A stretch of DNA of 64,000 nt, from the NCBI GenBank assembly GCA_030674155.1, contig CM060320.1, positions 20,446,824-20,510,823 on the forward strand, written 5' to 3'. Every line of letters begins with the position of its first letter. Positions within the stretch are counted from its first letter, which is position 1. The DNA comes from Stramonita haemastoma (Eukaryota; Mollusca; Gastropoda; Neogastropoda; Muricidae). A program made the translations under genes and the position numbers. Positions 45,596-59,740 of this stretch are shown here, one piece after another. Below the pieces are notes generated by a model. It was not told the DNA's origin. It did not search any database and saw only the letters and a list, made by a program, of their open reading frames with translations.

Positions 45596-46904
45596 ACAAA
45601 CATGTTGTGAAGGTTGCCTGTATGGTCTTTTTCAAATGATGTCAGTATATTCCAGAAACTTTCTGTGCAACATTGATGCTACACAAAACGACCCAAGCAT
45701 CCCTCCCAAACAAACATACACACACATCCAAAAAGGGGTACCCCCCAACCCCCCAAAAAAAACAAACACAACAACAAACCAAACCCCGAGACTCTGGAGC
45801 GTTCTTCAAGATATACACTTTTCTAAAGGTATACCTAACAATATTACGGTGAGTATTACATAGCTATGAGAAAACCACATTGGAAGCATTTCGTGTGTCT
45901 AAAACGATGAATGTATCGAACCCTTTCTCAGAAAAGTTCTCCATCCTAAAAATTCTTGGAAAAAGCATACGGTGAAAAAAGATAGATTTGTAGTATAGGT
46001 AAAAGAATTTTGAATGAAAGCAGGCCAATTTCCTTTCTTTAAAAAAAAAATTCCGATCATTTTATCATGAAATACAAGGCATTTGTTAGTAGTAAGGGAG
46101 GAAGACAGGAGAACAAATTATTTGTTATCAATTGCTGCACACTAGTTATAAAAGGTCAGCGACAACTGAGCCCTTGTGTTGCTAGCTTACCTTTCTGATT
46201 GTGTTCATGAAATACCAGTTTCTGTTAGCTGGAAGAGGGAAGGGATGGGTTCTTTTTTCCTTGTCTTCTTTCTAACGCTTTTTGGTAGCATCTCCAAAGC
46301 TGCTACAATCACACTGGTCACCAGAAAACAGATCAAACGCAAAATCTATCGTTGTTTTCTTCTGTGTATGACAACAAAAATGAGAAAATTAGGGGGGGGG
46401 GGGGGGGGGTATGTTGCTTCCTGATAAGAAGTATGCGTGAAGTAAGCGTATGCATTTTCTTCGGAAAAAACAATTCAATTTGGGTCTGCGGATTTCAAGT
46501 TAAAGCATTTGACAATCAGACTCGGGGAAATAAGGACACATCTGCACGACACACTCTTTACTGATAGTTTTGAAAACCTGTTATTCAGTATAACAAAAAT
46601 GCTTTTTTTCTGCTCCAAAATAAAGCCAGTTTCCCTCTTTTCAATGAAGGCGATATGCGATGTGCAAAGCACGTACAGAATTTGGACTAAAGAATAAAAA
46701 GAAATGCTGATATTCTAAACCAACACAAACTACAAACGGCCAAAGATGAGGTATATCATTAGCATCACACGCTTCACCGATTTCTGCCGAAGACAAATCA
46801 TGGGCAAGTCACAGAGCAACGCCCTGGAAATGGATGAGAAATTAATAGGTTTTCAGTATACTGCATGCACCCCCTTTAGAAACTCTAACATCAAAAGGCA
46901 ACAA

Positions 46905-47110
46905 AGCGTCTTACGGTCTTTGAACCGCTGATGGACAGATGAAGGCAAATAGGGGATTAAGGAAGGCTTGGTTTACAGGGGAAAAAAACTGGTCGCTAAA
47001 TCCTCCCAGGCATAGCATATTTGCTGAAGTGTGGCTAAGTGCTGAAGTGAAACACAAAGGTGGGGATTTAGGGCGCTGCAGGAAGATCAGTCATTACTCA
47101 TTTGTTGGCA
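46905..47110 (+). repeat. dispersed repeat family E
   Basis: CGTCTTACGGTCTTTGAACC, GAAGGCAAATAGGGGATTA, GGTCGCTAAATCCTCCCAGG, TGCTGAAGTGTGGCTAA and CAGTCATTACTCAT are repeated in order, on the other strand, at 59740-59480. Confidence 0.85.
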
Positions 47111-47894
47111 GGTTCTCCTCTGCCGTTTTCGGCACTGCCACCAGAGAGGCTGGATACCAAGTTTCTCTGCTGCCACTCCTCCATTCCTCTTCATTATGCA
47201 ACGACAACTGCTTTCTATAGGCCCGGTGAGCTCAATGGCAGATCGTGTGCAATCTGTTGGTATATTTGACAAATTACTGTGTTTCTTTGCATGCATGTGT
47301 GCGCAGGCGACTGTGTTTGTGTACGGAGGAGGGGGGGGGGGGGGGGGAGTAGAGGGTAGGAGGAAGAGCCGGGTGTGAGGGCTGGACGGGTGGAGTGGAG
47401 TTGATGTGCGGGTAAGCAAGTCGTGAACGAGTCTATCACAATAAAAACAAACGAGCAGAATTGTGCCAAAGTTGACAACCTGGAATACGAAGCAAACAGG
47501 TAAACCAGCAATCAATGTGGGATTGTTGGCGAATATAGTGACTCGGAACAACCTTAAAAACAAAAGTTAATTCATCATCAAGCGATCTGAAATATCTGTT
47601 CTCTCACGTTTTAGTTTTCTTTTTTTCCTACTTTTTTTTCGTCTTTCTTTTCTCCTTAAGATTTGTGGGGGTGAGAGGAGAATGTCTGACGTCGTCCTTT
47701 TCCCATCTTACCGTTTTTCGTTCTCCCTTTCTTCCTTTTTCTTCTTCCCGATATAACTTACCTTCAGACGGCCCTAACTCGATATATCACATACACAAAT
47801 TTCGATCTATGCAAGTGATGGGGATAAAATGAATTTTTCTATTCTTGTTTAAATAGAAAAACTGGCCCAGCTAAAAGCTGTGTCAGTTGCACTA

Positions 47895-48165
47895 AAATGT
47901 AGTTATGTTAAAAAATGTTGTGTTGAGATTGCCTTCAGCCATGACAAGCTCTTAACATTACAGCTGCTCTCTGTTTTAATGGAGAACAAAATCCTCTGAA
48001 ATCGGGGTATGGCTGCCGATATGGCGAGGTACTTAAAAACAGTCATACACGCAAACTTCTCATTCAGTGTGCAATTTCATATCTCACAGTGATTCCTGGA
48101 TGGGATAAGCAGTCAAGTGCACATTCTGGTTGACCCCCAGAGTGTCTAGCTGAGGAACACAACAA
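47895..48165 (-). repeat. dispersed repeat family D, minus copy
   Basis: Reverse complement of the copy at 33985, including GTTGTGTTGAGATTGCCTTC, CGCAAACTTCTCATTCAGTG and TTGACCCCCAGAGTGT. Confidence 0.85.
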
Positions 48166-49061
48166 CAACAACAACAAATTATATAAAAAAATGAATTATT
48201 GGGAGTTTAGGTCTGATGTGACCTGTGTGACTGGCTGAGTTGTACGAACATCATCAGTTCTACTTAACATTATTTGGTAGTCGGCAGTAGCGTTTACCGT
48301 GAATCATTTCCGCAAGTGTATGTGATGCATACCTCTCAACCACTGACTTTTCCCCTACATAGTAACTGAAGCTGACTGTATTAAACTGTTCAGGCACAAA
48401 GGTGTATAAGTATATCAACATGGAATAACTCATTTCTCTCCAGACTCATTGGGTAGGGGGATTTTACTCCAAAGAATATACCTAAGTGGGTACAATTCAG
48501 GGTGTCTTTAACAACTTATGAAGAAGACAAAAATGCAGAATGAAGAATGGGACAGAAAAAAAGACGAGATGAAAATAAAAATCATTGTCATGTTGGGTTC
48601 TTGACTCTTAAAGAGAAATGTTTGCAGCACTCACTTCCAAAAAGGTGCTATCTCTCCTGCATGCAACAAAAGTCAAATAGGATTTAACAACGACAAAACC
48701 AAAAAGCAAACAACAACAAGCAACCCCCCCCCCACCCCCCTCGGCGATCCAAGGGAATCGTAGCAAAAGATTCTGTACTGGATACTTTGTGAGCTTAAGG
48801 CTTTCGATACTGAAAAAAAACAACATTCACTCGTCCATTGTATAATCAAATGCTGGCTACAAATCTTTGGGCCAACAGTATCAACCCTTAATAACCAACC
48901 CAACTCTCTCTCCCTCTTTTGTTTTCTTTTTCACAGAATGTCTGACATACTTAAATTTTGTTGTGCATATGACATTACGGCTAAGCATGTCTCCTGAAGC
49001 ACCCCCCTCCTTTCCATGTGTTTGTGTAATGGCCTGTGGCCGATGTACAATAAACATCCGA

Positions 49062-49063
<2 letters not shown>

Positions 49064-49114
<51 letters not shown>

Positions 49115-49146
49115 GCTCGTGCGTGCGTGCGTGCGTGCATGCGTGT

Positions 49147-49202
<56 letters not shown>
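49064..49202. repeat. (CT)n-(GCGT)n-(TG)n compound microsatellite
   Basis: CT run 49064-49112, short CGTG units, then TG to 49202. Confidence 0.95.
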
Positions 49203-49203
<1 letters not shown>

Positions 49204-49732
49204 CCAGCCACTGGCTGTCATATTAAACCCTCTCTACATCCACCCACATATCATCTGGGCAGGGCTGCTGTCGTAACTGAAGATGGATTAAAGGAACTCG
49301 CAAGTCATCAATCTACATGGTCATTTCCATTGGCCGGGGTGATAACAATTTTCCCGCCCTGTTTGCAGATACTGCGATCATTAATCAGGATCATTGTGAC
49401 ATAGCTTTACTTCTCCATACAGCCTCTGTTGGGAGCCTTAAAAACAACAACCCAACCCCCGCCCCGCAAAAACCCACAAAAAAAAAACCCCACAACAAAC
49501 CCAAACCAAACCAAAAAACCCCAACCCAAATAAAAAACGGCGCCACCAAGGGTGCAAAGCAGTGGAAGCGAGAAAGACTAAGCGACTGCGAATTAAAAAA
49601 AAGTCCAAGGAGTGAAGATGTCCCAAAATTTGAAGAAAATGGTGAGGCGTGTTTTCAAAACAGCTCCCACGTAATTTTATTACATGCACATCGTAGCAGC
49701 TGAAAGAAAAAAAACACGGAAAATATTTACAC

Positions 49733-50049
<317 letters not shown>

Positions 50050-50989
50050 TTTTTATTTCCAGATGGTACATTGAGTAAGCATCGATTTGCTTTTTTCCAT
50101 CAAGCCATCTATCTAAAGAAAAAAAAAACAAAAACGGCAAAAACAAAATAAAGCAACACAAAAAACCAACAAAAATCAAAGCAGAAAATCCCTAGCAAAA
50201 CAATAAAACCAACAAAGAAAGAAAAGGGGAAAAAACAAACAAAGAAACAAATAAAACAACAACAAACATTTCACCAACATTAATTAGCTAACATGATTTC
50301 AACAAACCTTAAAATAGAATATGTCTACAGATAAAACAAGCAACAACAATAGCAACCAAAACAACCATAAGAGGAGAAAACAAAACAAAACAAAAACACA
50401 CACACACAAAAAACACACACTCCCACTCAAAATTCGTATGTGTGTGTGTGTGTGCGCGTGTGCGTGTATACACATATATCTTTAAGTAGTTGCGTACTTG
50501 AGATACACCACCTGTACCTAGATTGATCGTTGAAGTGCTTCCGTGAAGTTGCTATTATGTTTGCTCTGTCAACACTCTCTGTAGAACATGGTTTTGAGCA
50601 CCCATGTGTTTTTCATGCGTGACATGGTCGTGGCCACAAAATCAAAATCTTATGTCCTTCTGCGTCTCTTTCCCTCTTTTCTCTTCCCCTACCCTCCCTC
50701 CTTATGTCCTTTTTAGGAAAATGCCATAGATTTTTTTCTTATAAAAGTTATCTTTTTCGACATTCATCAATTAAAGACATGAATACATGTGACGGTACAC
50801 TTTAGTATAAAGTGCATTTTCCTTAAAAACAACAACAGTATAACTGTTCTGACGTCTGTTATTTGTAACAAGACCTTCAATGTCCCAATAGCCAATGTCA
50901 TAGACCCACTCCTCGAGTCAGTATCGCACATCTGAAGAATGTGGTTTCTAAAACAGAAAAAAAGCATCACTGGACAGATCTCCAGAGTC

Positions 50990-51238
50990 TGATTTGGTGG
51001 CCTGCAGATAATGCACCTGTCTAGAAAACAAGAAGTTCTGAGTTTAAACCCTGTCCGGGACCGCTGGATCCCCCCCCCCCCCCCCTTCACTAGACCATGA
51101 ATGGGGGTCAATGTTTTGGTCTTTAGTATGAGATGATAAACCGAAGTCACGCGTGTAACACACAGTAAAATGACCCAAGGCCACGAGAGAATTTTCATCC
51201 GCAAACTTTTGATAAACCATCTCACAGGCAAACAAACA
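50990..51238 (+). mobile_element. truncated SINE C
   Basis: GGTGGCCTGCAGATAATGCA head-like part, AGTATGAGATGATAAACCGA core, CCCAAGGCCACGAGAGAATT; the end is missing. Confidence 0.7.
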
Positions 51239-51859
51239 TATGGATAGAAAGAGAAACAAAACTAGCTGGTACTCTACCATGGCGACAGATTATGCATGGA
51301 AACAGAAGCCTATATTTTATGAAAGGAAATTTGCTTTAACAATTTTAGAACAACACAAAGCATCTAAACCTTTCGCGCTTTCGCTTTTGGGGTCTTTTCA
51401 ATGTGCCACCATGACTATTAAGACAAAGTAAGGTCACAGACAGGCTTCCCCTTTTGGAGATACACCACACCAAGGTGGTATTTTTTCTGGGGTAACTTGT
51501 CTCTCTGCAAGAAAATCCATGGCCAGAAAGAGGTTTTGCACAGTTGGAAACAATGCATAGCAGTTGGTATCGTAAATTGTAAAGAACACCTAGAAACGAA
51601 GGGTCGTTACGCTAGATAGCCAGTAATTTAAAACTTTAAAAGCGCAAGCTAGTGTTAGAGGAGCTGTTTGACAAAATGGACACAATCAGACATTTACTCT
51701 TCGTCTCTTCTTTCGTTACCTACTGCCGAATAGGGAAATTTCAGATGCATAAATTCTCTCCAAGCTTTTTCCGCACACACAAGAAAACAGGCAAGTGATG
51801 CCCATGCACACGAATGGCATGCACGCAGACATACATATCCCTTTTCCAGATCATCACTT

Positions 51860-51864
<5 letters not shown>

Positions 51865-51930
<66 letters not shown>
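51865..51930. repeat. (CA)n microsatellite
   Basis: About 30 CA units, followed by a poly-C run. Confidence 0.95.
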
Positions 51931-51933
<3 letters not shown>

Positions 51934-52629
51934 ACTCACTCACTTACTTCCCCCCCCCCCCCCCCCTCCCCTCTCTCTCTTGTTTGTGTTTCTTTGTGTC
52001 TATGTCTGACAGTCTTCCTGTTGCATATGCAATGAGACAGAGAACGAGAGGATAGAATGAGGATGGAACTGGAGTTGATGAGACGAAAAGATGCAACTAT
52101 ACAAGAAAAAAAAATACTACACTAAACTTGCTCCTATCAGTGTGGATTTCTTCGAAGCAGGTTTCGGTGTGACCGAAGGTGGCAGTTTCAAATTCTTGCT
52201 GAAATGGCTCCACAGGTAAGAAGAAAAGATTGCCACTTTGAAGGCTCTCCTCTCGGCACAAACACTCACCTTTCCTTCCGCATACCCCCCCCCCCCTCCT
52301 CCGTCTGTTTTATTGACCTTGATCTGCCTCAGCTCACAAAAACAGACACACGACTTTCTTTTCTTACGTGTACTGTCAGCCTTTGTCTGTGACCTTGGTG
52401 TCTCCCACCCCGAAGAAATGGAGCAGCTGTTAGGTCGAACTGACCCAGCCCATACGTGTACCAGCGCATGCTCCATCTGTCTGTCTGTCCGTTTGTCGTG
52501 TTCGTGCATTTTTTTGTATTTTCAGACAAGCACACTCGTGTGCGTGCGCGTGCACGCACACAGTTTCGTAAATGAGCAGAATTGTGCGCAAGCAGCACAA
52601 ATTACTTGTGTTCAGTAGGCACACGGACA

Positions 52630-52636
52630 CACACAC

Positions 52637-52700
<64 letters not shown>

Positions 52701-52711
52701 CCTCTCTCTCG

Positions 52712-52742
<31 letters not shown>
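52630..52742. repeat. (CA)n-(CT)n compound microsatellite
   Basis: CA to 52697, then CT-rich to 52742. Confidence 0.95.
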
Positions 52743-52943
52743 TATTGACAAAATCACAGGTCAACTCACATATGAAAACATGCACAGACGCACGCACACT
52801 CTAAATTACTATGCAGACATATTTGCATGCTTATATAGGCATTCAGACGCGCACACGCAAGGTTGGATCCACAAACTATGATATACACACACACACACCC
52901 ACCGCACACACACACACACACCACGCACTACCACGCACGCACA

Positions 52944-52974
<31 letters not shown>

Positions 52975-53499
52975 GCACACACACCAAAAGGGAGGGAGGG
53001 GGAGAGAGAGAGGCCTATGCATTTTCCCCACGTGTAAGATGGAGATGAAGCCATTCAATCCTTTTTGTGGCGAGCAGTGGATAGAGGCAGAGTTGCAAAC
53101 TAGACATGTAATTGTGCCACCTCAACATCCGAATCCATCACCCAAAGTCTGGAGGAAAGTGGAGGAGATAAGCCGACGAAAGATGCGAATGGAGGAAACA
53201 ACTGGAAAGAAAAGTCCGTTACAGTAAAATACCAACATGAGGGCAATATCTGGGCTTTTTTTGTTTTTTTTTTTTTTTTTTGGTAGTATGTGAAAAAAGA
53301 GCAGGCGGGGGAAAGAAGTCTGATGATTATTTGATTAAAGAATATAGTGAAATAATGTGTGCACCAGACCAAGATTCACTTTTCGAGGTGATTGAAAAAT
53401 GAATGGTAAGTTAACACATAAGAGAATGTGCAACGAATGCAAAGGTAGATAATTAGAGACATCAATGAACACACCCGAGCTTGCTGTTTGTGGAATTGG

Positions 53500-53665
53500 T
53501 GTGGATCAATCCGAATATGCACTCTCCGTCTCTCTTACTCATCACACTTGGGAATCACTGTGAAACCGACATTCAGTTACACACTAGTTTTGCCAAATCG
53601 CACTGTTTTAAAGAGCTCACCATATAGGCAGCCCATTCGGACTTCAGGAGACTTTGTATCACCTT
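53500..53665 (+). repeat. dispersed repeat family D
   Basis: GAATATGCACTCTCCGTCTC, CACTTGGGAATCACTGTGAA, CCATATAGGCAGCCCATTCG, GACTTCAGGAGACTT. Confidence 0.8.
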
Positions 53666-54058
53666 TCAACAGGTACACTGATTGTTTTGCTAGGAGCTGC
53701 ACACGGTAAAGACATTCCTCAACAATCATTTGCAAAGCATAGTATTTTATATATACTTTTCCTTTCTTTTCTCATGACCGAATGGTCGTGAGAGACATGA
53801 GAGAGACGATTCTGCAGCAGCCGTCTGCATATACTACGCACTTTGTTTTAATGTTTTTTTAGAAATGACCAAAGACATTCTCAACAATCATTTCAAAGCA
53901 TAGTTTTTTTATATATACGCACTTTGTTTTATGTATTTTAAAAAATGACCAAGGTTTTGGCCTGGGTCAAAGATCGATTCAAAACAAAAATAGAGTATAG
54001 AGAAGTTGAAAATAGGGAGAGTCAAAGAAGTGGAAAAAATATAATATAGAAATGAGGC

Positions 54059-54062
<4 letters not shown>

Positions 54063-54135
<73 letters not shown>

Positions 54136-54148
54136 AGAGAGAGAGAGC

Positions 54149-54203
<55 letters not shown>

Positions 54204-54204
54204 G
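54063..54204. repeat. (GA)n-(ACAG)n compound microsatellite
   Basis: GA to 54147, then about 14 CAGA units. Confidence 0.95.
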
Positions 54205-54507
54205 AGGGGGGGGGGATTCTATGTACCCCAACATTCTTCAACTATGAGTTTATTGTAAGGCAGACGGAGGATGCAGATCTGTTTTCGCAAAGTAGGTTTC
54301 AATGTCATTAAGGAAGGGAGATAGTTAACATTCTTTCTAAAATTGATAGCACAATAAAAAGAAAATACTGCTGTTTTAAAGGTAACTTATCGCACAAAGT
54401 AACTTCCCTGTTCTACCCTTTCTTTTCTCATTTTCTATCTCTTTTCTTTCACCCCCCCCCCCCACCCCAAACCTCCATTCTTCCCTGAGGTGGTCCTGAC
54501 CTAGTCT

Positions 54508-54735
54508 AGCTCACAAAAATGGAAACAAACGTGGCTTTTTTTTTAAAACTTTTTTTCTTGGACCCACCAAAAAGTGGAGTGGCTGCGCCAAGGTTGCAGG
54601 GCTTTAGGAAACACATGCATGCAACATTCTATACAGAGAAAGAAGCACACATAGACTAAATTGTGAACAAAAGTCTTTTGCTGGCTTATGGTCAATCTTG
54701 GCGAAGTCGGGCTATGCGGACGTCACCTGCTGTAC

Positions 54736-54819
<84 letters not shown>

Positions 54820-55073
54820 AGGGTACAGCAGGTGACGTCCGCATAGCCCGACTTCGCCAAGATTGACCATAAGCCAGCAAAAGACTTTTGTTCACAATTT
54901 AGTCTATGTGTGCTTCTTTCTCTGTATAGAATGTTGCATGCATGTGTTTCCTAAAGCCCTGCAACCTTGGCGCAGCCACTCCACTTTTTTGGTGGGTCCA
55001 AGAAAAAAAGTTGACAATAGAGGTTTTGGGAGTTTTAAAAAAAAGCCACGTTTGTTTCCATTTTTTGTGAGCT
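54508..55073. repeat. near-perfect inverted repeat with AT spacer
   Basis: Left arm 54508-54739 and right arm 54819-55073 are reverse complements over about 230 bases, apart from a ~23 bp block present only in the right arm (about 55011-55033) and small run differences. The spacer is ~80 bp of (AT)n. The same 67-codon frame appears on both strands as a result. Confidence 0.95.
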
Positions 55074-55075
55074 TA

Positions 55076-55080
55076 TTATA

Positions 55081-55153
<73 letters not shown>
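55076..55153. repeat. (AT)n tract next to the inverted repeat
   Basis: Almost pure AT dinucleotides directly after the right arm. Confidence 0.95.
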
Positions 55154-55156
<3 letters not shown>

Positions 55157-55182
55157 AATTATCCTACTTCTCGGAAACAGCT

Positions 55183-55321
55183 GACCATCGGTGGTCTAGG
55201 GGTAACGCACCTGCTTAGAAAGAGAAAAGTCGAGGTTTCAAGTGTGCGGTGGTTCGATCCCCCGTTTGCGCTCGAAACTTTTCCCCCTTCCACCAGAGCG
55301 TGAGTGGTGGTCTGGGTGCTA

Positions 55322-55352
<31 letters not shown>

Positions 55353-55565
55353 CGTGTGCAATAATCATTTAGTGCACGGAAAAGATGACAGTTGTCCCTG
55401 GCAAAATTCTGCAGAAACCCCCCCACTCTGATAGGAAATGCAAATACATATGCAAACAAGAACAAAAATGGGTGGCGTTACTCTTGTGGCGACGTACTCT
55501 CCCCGGGAGAGCAACCCGAATTTCATGCAGATAAAACTGTCGTGACTTAAAGCCGTATACAATAC
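55183..55565 (+). mobile_element. SINE C copy
   Basis: CATCGGTGGTCTAGGGGTAA head with GTGGTTCGATCCCCC, core TCTTTCGGATGAGACGATAA, end GCAACCCGAATTTCATGCAG. It follows the (AT)n tract of the inverted repeat region. Confidence 0.9.
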
Positions 55566-55849
55566 AGTTACTAGGTAATGCTGTAGATTTCAGGTAGGTG
55601 GGGCCTAAACCTTATACAGTGAAAGGGGAAAAATATATACATATTTTTCGCTTTAAAATGGAATTATTTACCGTTTGCGTAAGCACTTCCCGACCTTAGG
55701 TGGATTGACCGTATGTCGAGCCTGGAACTCCTTAAATTCTTAACCGTTCATTATTTGTATGCTATGAAAAGGAACTGAGATACGCAGGTGTCCCATTCAT
55801 ATAGACTAGAATGTTTACACCGTTGCAAGGATATGGAAAAAGGGATAAG

Positions 55850-55850
55850 T

Positions 55851-55916
<66 letters not shown>

Positions 55917-55934
55917 ACAATATATATATATATA

Positions 55935-55988
<54 letters not shown>
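55850..55988. repeat. (CA)n-(TA)n compound microsatellite
   Basis: CA to 55919, then TA to 55988. Confidence 0.95.
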
Positions 55989-55990
<2 letters not shown>

Positions 55991-56554
55991 CGGGTGCGCA
56001 GGTGCGTCTCTTACAATACTGTCCCATTTTACTGTGCAAATCAGGAAGAAGCATGGAATAACACGGTGAAACAGCAAGAAATAGCATTTTGTGGTGAACA
56101 ATGGTTAAAGACCACACACACACAGGTGGTCCCCCCCCCATTACCATCCAGACGAAGCAGAGTATCAACATGCAGATGAAGTTTCCAGATCTCCTTTTAT
56201 GGCTAAGTAATGGGTGTAGACACAGTTGTAAACCGGTCAGGTCATGGCGCACCCTCAACAGCCCACCTCATCACCATCATCAGTATTAGAGGAGAGCGGG
56301 AATGGGGCTACGTCGGTCAGATGACTACGCTATGCCAGTCCTTAACCAAGAGTGGTCGTGGGGGCGCTGAACTGGCCAGATCACCATTTTTGTCCATTTG
56401 TGGCTATCGTGTGCCAATGCCTGGGTCTAAGCAAAACCTTGTGAGTGCATTGAGTGATATTGTGCCATTGTCCATTAGCAGTTGGGTGGAGAAGGAAGGA
56501 GGGACCCTGGACAATAAATTCTCCATAGAAAGAGACTTACATGATTTATTTATG

Positions 56555-56952
56555 TATATTACTTTATGTCACAGCAGATTTCTCTGCGTGAAATTCGGGC
56601 TGTTCTCTCCGGGGAGAGCGCGTCGCCACGAGTGCGGCGCCACCCATGATTTTTTTCTATTTCCTGTCTGCAACTGTATTTATTTCCCTATCAGAGTGGC
56701 TTTTTTCTACAGAATTTTGTCAGGGACAACCCCCCTTGTTGCCGTGGGTTCTTTTACGTGCGCCAAATAAAGATGTGTAACACACGGGACGTCGGTTTAT
56801 CGCCTCACCGAAAGACTAGCGCACAGACTACCACTCATGGTCAAATCTGATGGGGGAAAAGTTTTGGGTCCAAACGGGATTCGAACCACCGCACACTCCG
56901 ACCCGGACTTTTCGCTTTCTAGGCAGGCGCGTTACCTTCTAGACCACCAATT
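56555..56952 (-). mobile_element. SINE C, minus copy
   Basis: Reverse-complement of the copy at 25052: starts TATGTCACAGCAGATTTCTC, ends with GGGATTCGAACCACCG and the head. A long plus-strand reading frame across it is only read-through of the SINE. Confidence 0.9.
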
Positions 56953-57776
56953 CAGGATAGAGTCGGAACACGAGTTTGGGGGCTAGCTTCATGATTAAAG
57001 GAAACAGTGAAACAATCTACAGTTTTGATTATGGTGCATGGAGGACAGTATATCTTGCACAAAGCTGTTAAAAGGAATAGACAAAAAAGTATGCAAAGAA
57101 CAATAATGTAGCAACAAACGAACCAAAGTGTTAAAGACGGAGTAGAAGAAGATTGAAACCAGCATGGGAAGATGGCATTAGAGGAAAAAAAAAGGAGAGG
57201 AGTGGAAGAAGACAGAGCAGTATTATTGACTCGTTGCAGTATTTTTAAAATATAAAATTAACACTACACAGAGCAAAAACATAAAAATGCATGAATGCCT
57301 AAAAAAACAGTTTTGTGTACAGACACCTCTTCCCTCCCGATATTTCGAGTCTACGCATGTGAGTATGTACCTCTTTTCCTATGCTGTCTCGCGCCATCCT
57401 ATTTTAATGTATGCTCATGGACATGTGTGGGACGAGCCGATCCCTAGCACTCATCTCATGTGAACTCCACTGTTGCAGTTAACGCAAGCCTGAAAGGGAT
57501 TGAGCAACTTCAGTGGCCTGGGTCAACTTTTCCAAAGGCTACAGCGATGTTGTGATCATTAATCAGGATCACTGTAACACATCCCCCCCTGCACATCCTG
57601 TATGGGGGATCATCAAAATTTCGGCACCAAGGGTGCAGTGAAAGCGAGGAAGACAGATGACTGAAAAAAGAGTAGCCCTGGACGGGGAAAATTAAAAGCA
57701 AGGAATAGGACATACGTCTATTCTCATGACTTTTTTTTTCCACGCGCGCACATGCGCGTGTGTGTGTGCGTGCGTG

Positions 57777-57777
57777 T

Positions 57778-57864
<87 letters not shown>

Positions 57865-57868
57865 GTGT
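57777..57868. repeat. (TG)n microsatellite
   Basis: About 42 TG units. Confidence 0.95.
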
Positions 57869-58324
57869 GTGCGGGCGCACACGTTTGTGTACACAAATCC
57901 ATGTTCCATACACCTAAACTGTTCTGTGGGGGGGAATAGAAATATAATTTGTTAGCCCAGTCACTGTAAAGACCATTGTACAACTGCAGATTGGACAGCG
58001 ATGGCTGATCCTCCAACCTAAGAACAAGGCATTGACTGACGAGATTTTGTCACATTTGTAGTCAAGAAGTAATATGAACTCGCATTTTGAGACGCCAAAC
58101 GCTTTTTATGTTCAACTTCCTTGTCTGCCTGTTTTCATTGCAACAACATGTACAATCAAACCTGGCAAAATATATTTTACATGTTAGTGTACCAAGTCTT
58201 CTATGTTTTTGCAATTTCGCAACAATAAAGCATTATCATATGTGACGTTCAAATGTTCCACAAAATATCCACTGCCACTAATCACCTTCGTCGAACGCTC
58301 ACATAGCAGCTATTGTATGTCATT

Positions 58325-58600
58325 ATGAGCCAAAATGCGGTGCGCTGTCATTAAGCGCCTGACAATTCAGGTCCAGGGCATCCGACTTGGGCATGAGATA
58401 ATTATCTTTTAAGTCTGTCTGGAAAAAAGGCAGGAGAATGGGCCAAGAAGGCAGAAAATAGACAAGAAGAAGGTGCCAAGAAAAAAAGGAACGAGGCAGA
58501 AATAAAGAAAGGGATAGAAAAGAGAATATTTATAGCACAGAATTTCCAGAATAATGCCATTTATACTGACATGTTCCTGGAATCCCCAGGGGAGAAGCCA
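58325..58600 (+). repeat. dispersed repeat family F, copy 2
   Basis: Same order of blocks as 29214-29525: GCGCTGTCATTAAGCGCCTG, TTTTAAGTCTGTCTGG, the purine-rich body, then TATACTGACA. It is the right half of the first unit of a tandem duplication. Confidence 0.8.
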
Positions 58601-58840
58601 TCGACAGACAAGATTTTCACAATTTTGTAGTCAAGAAGTAATGAAAACAAATAAATTTAGGTGTCAAACGCTTTATCTGTTCAACTTCCTTGTCTGCCTG
58701 ATTTTATTGCAAAAACAAGTACAATCAAACCTGACAAGATATTTTTTAAGTGTTAGTGTCCCTAGTCTTCTGTGTTTTTGCAATTTCGAAACGGTAAAGC
58801 ATTATCATAATATGTAAAGTTCAAATGTTCCACAAAATAT

Positions 58841-59035
<195 letters not shown>

Positions 59036-59479
59036 ACAAATTAATACAAATTAAGAATATGAAAAAAATGAAAGCAATAGACGGGTTTCTGCACTTCTGA
59101 AAAGAGTAACTCAGTTTTCTTATGGAACATGTATTATTGTGATAAATAATGCAATAAAAAAGATATGATTCGACACACAATGGGACTGTATGCAATTTCA
59201 CGCAATGCTGAGGGAGATGAAAACAGTTTTGATCATTTTGGTGCTGACACAGGATATGTTAGGCACTCTGCTTACAGTGACTCTATGCTGACTACGAGTT
59301 ACAGTCACTACTTTGTTTACCTCCCGATCCAAACTCCTTGTCTGAGATTTTGCACTCGCTCTACCAATTTGTCATTGTCATAACAGACTTTGAGCTGGAT
59401 CAAATATCAAATAAATAAATAACTGGTAACGCTATAGCTGCAATCGAGCCTGTAGTGCATGATACATCTCGCCAAGTTC

Positions 59480-59740
59480 TGAGATCTTAATAAGTCCCTG
59501 TAAAGAGATAGAGCCGGGCTAAAGGAAAGAAACCTGCCAGTAGATGAGTTATGACTGACCTGCATGCGGTGCCCCAATAACACACTTTGTGTTTCAAATG
59601 GGAAGTTAGCCACACTTCAGCAATTGTGCTATTCCTGGGGGGATTTAGCGACCACTCTTGCCTGAAAACCAATCCCTCCCTAATCCCCTATTTGCCTTCA
59701 ACTGTCTATCAGCGGTTCAAAGACCGTAAGACGTTTTCTT
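59480..59740 (-). repeat. dispersed repeat family E, minus copy
   Basis: Reverse strand repeats the blocks of 46905-47110: CGTCTTACGGTCTTTGAACC, GAAGGCAAATAGGGGATTAG, GGTCGCTAAATCCCCCCAGG, TGCTGAAGTGTGGCTAA. Confidence 0.85.

Noticed and set aside
52120..52510. 130-codon minus frame with mixed composition
   Set aside because: No domain, no splice context and a poly-Gly run from a poly-C tract.
54663..54895. Identical 67-codon proteins on both strands
   Set aside because: A consequence of the inverted repeat; most of the frame is (AT)n.
56210..56770. 186-codon plus-strand frame
   Set aside because: Its second half is antisense SINE C; the start has no domain or splice support.
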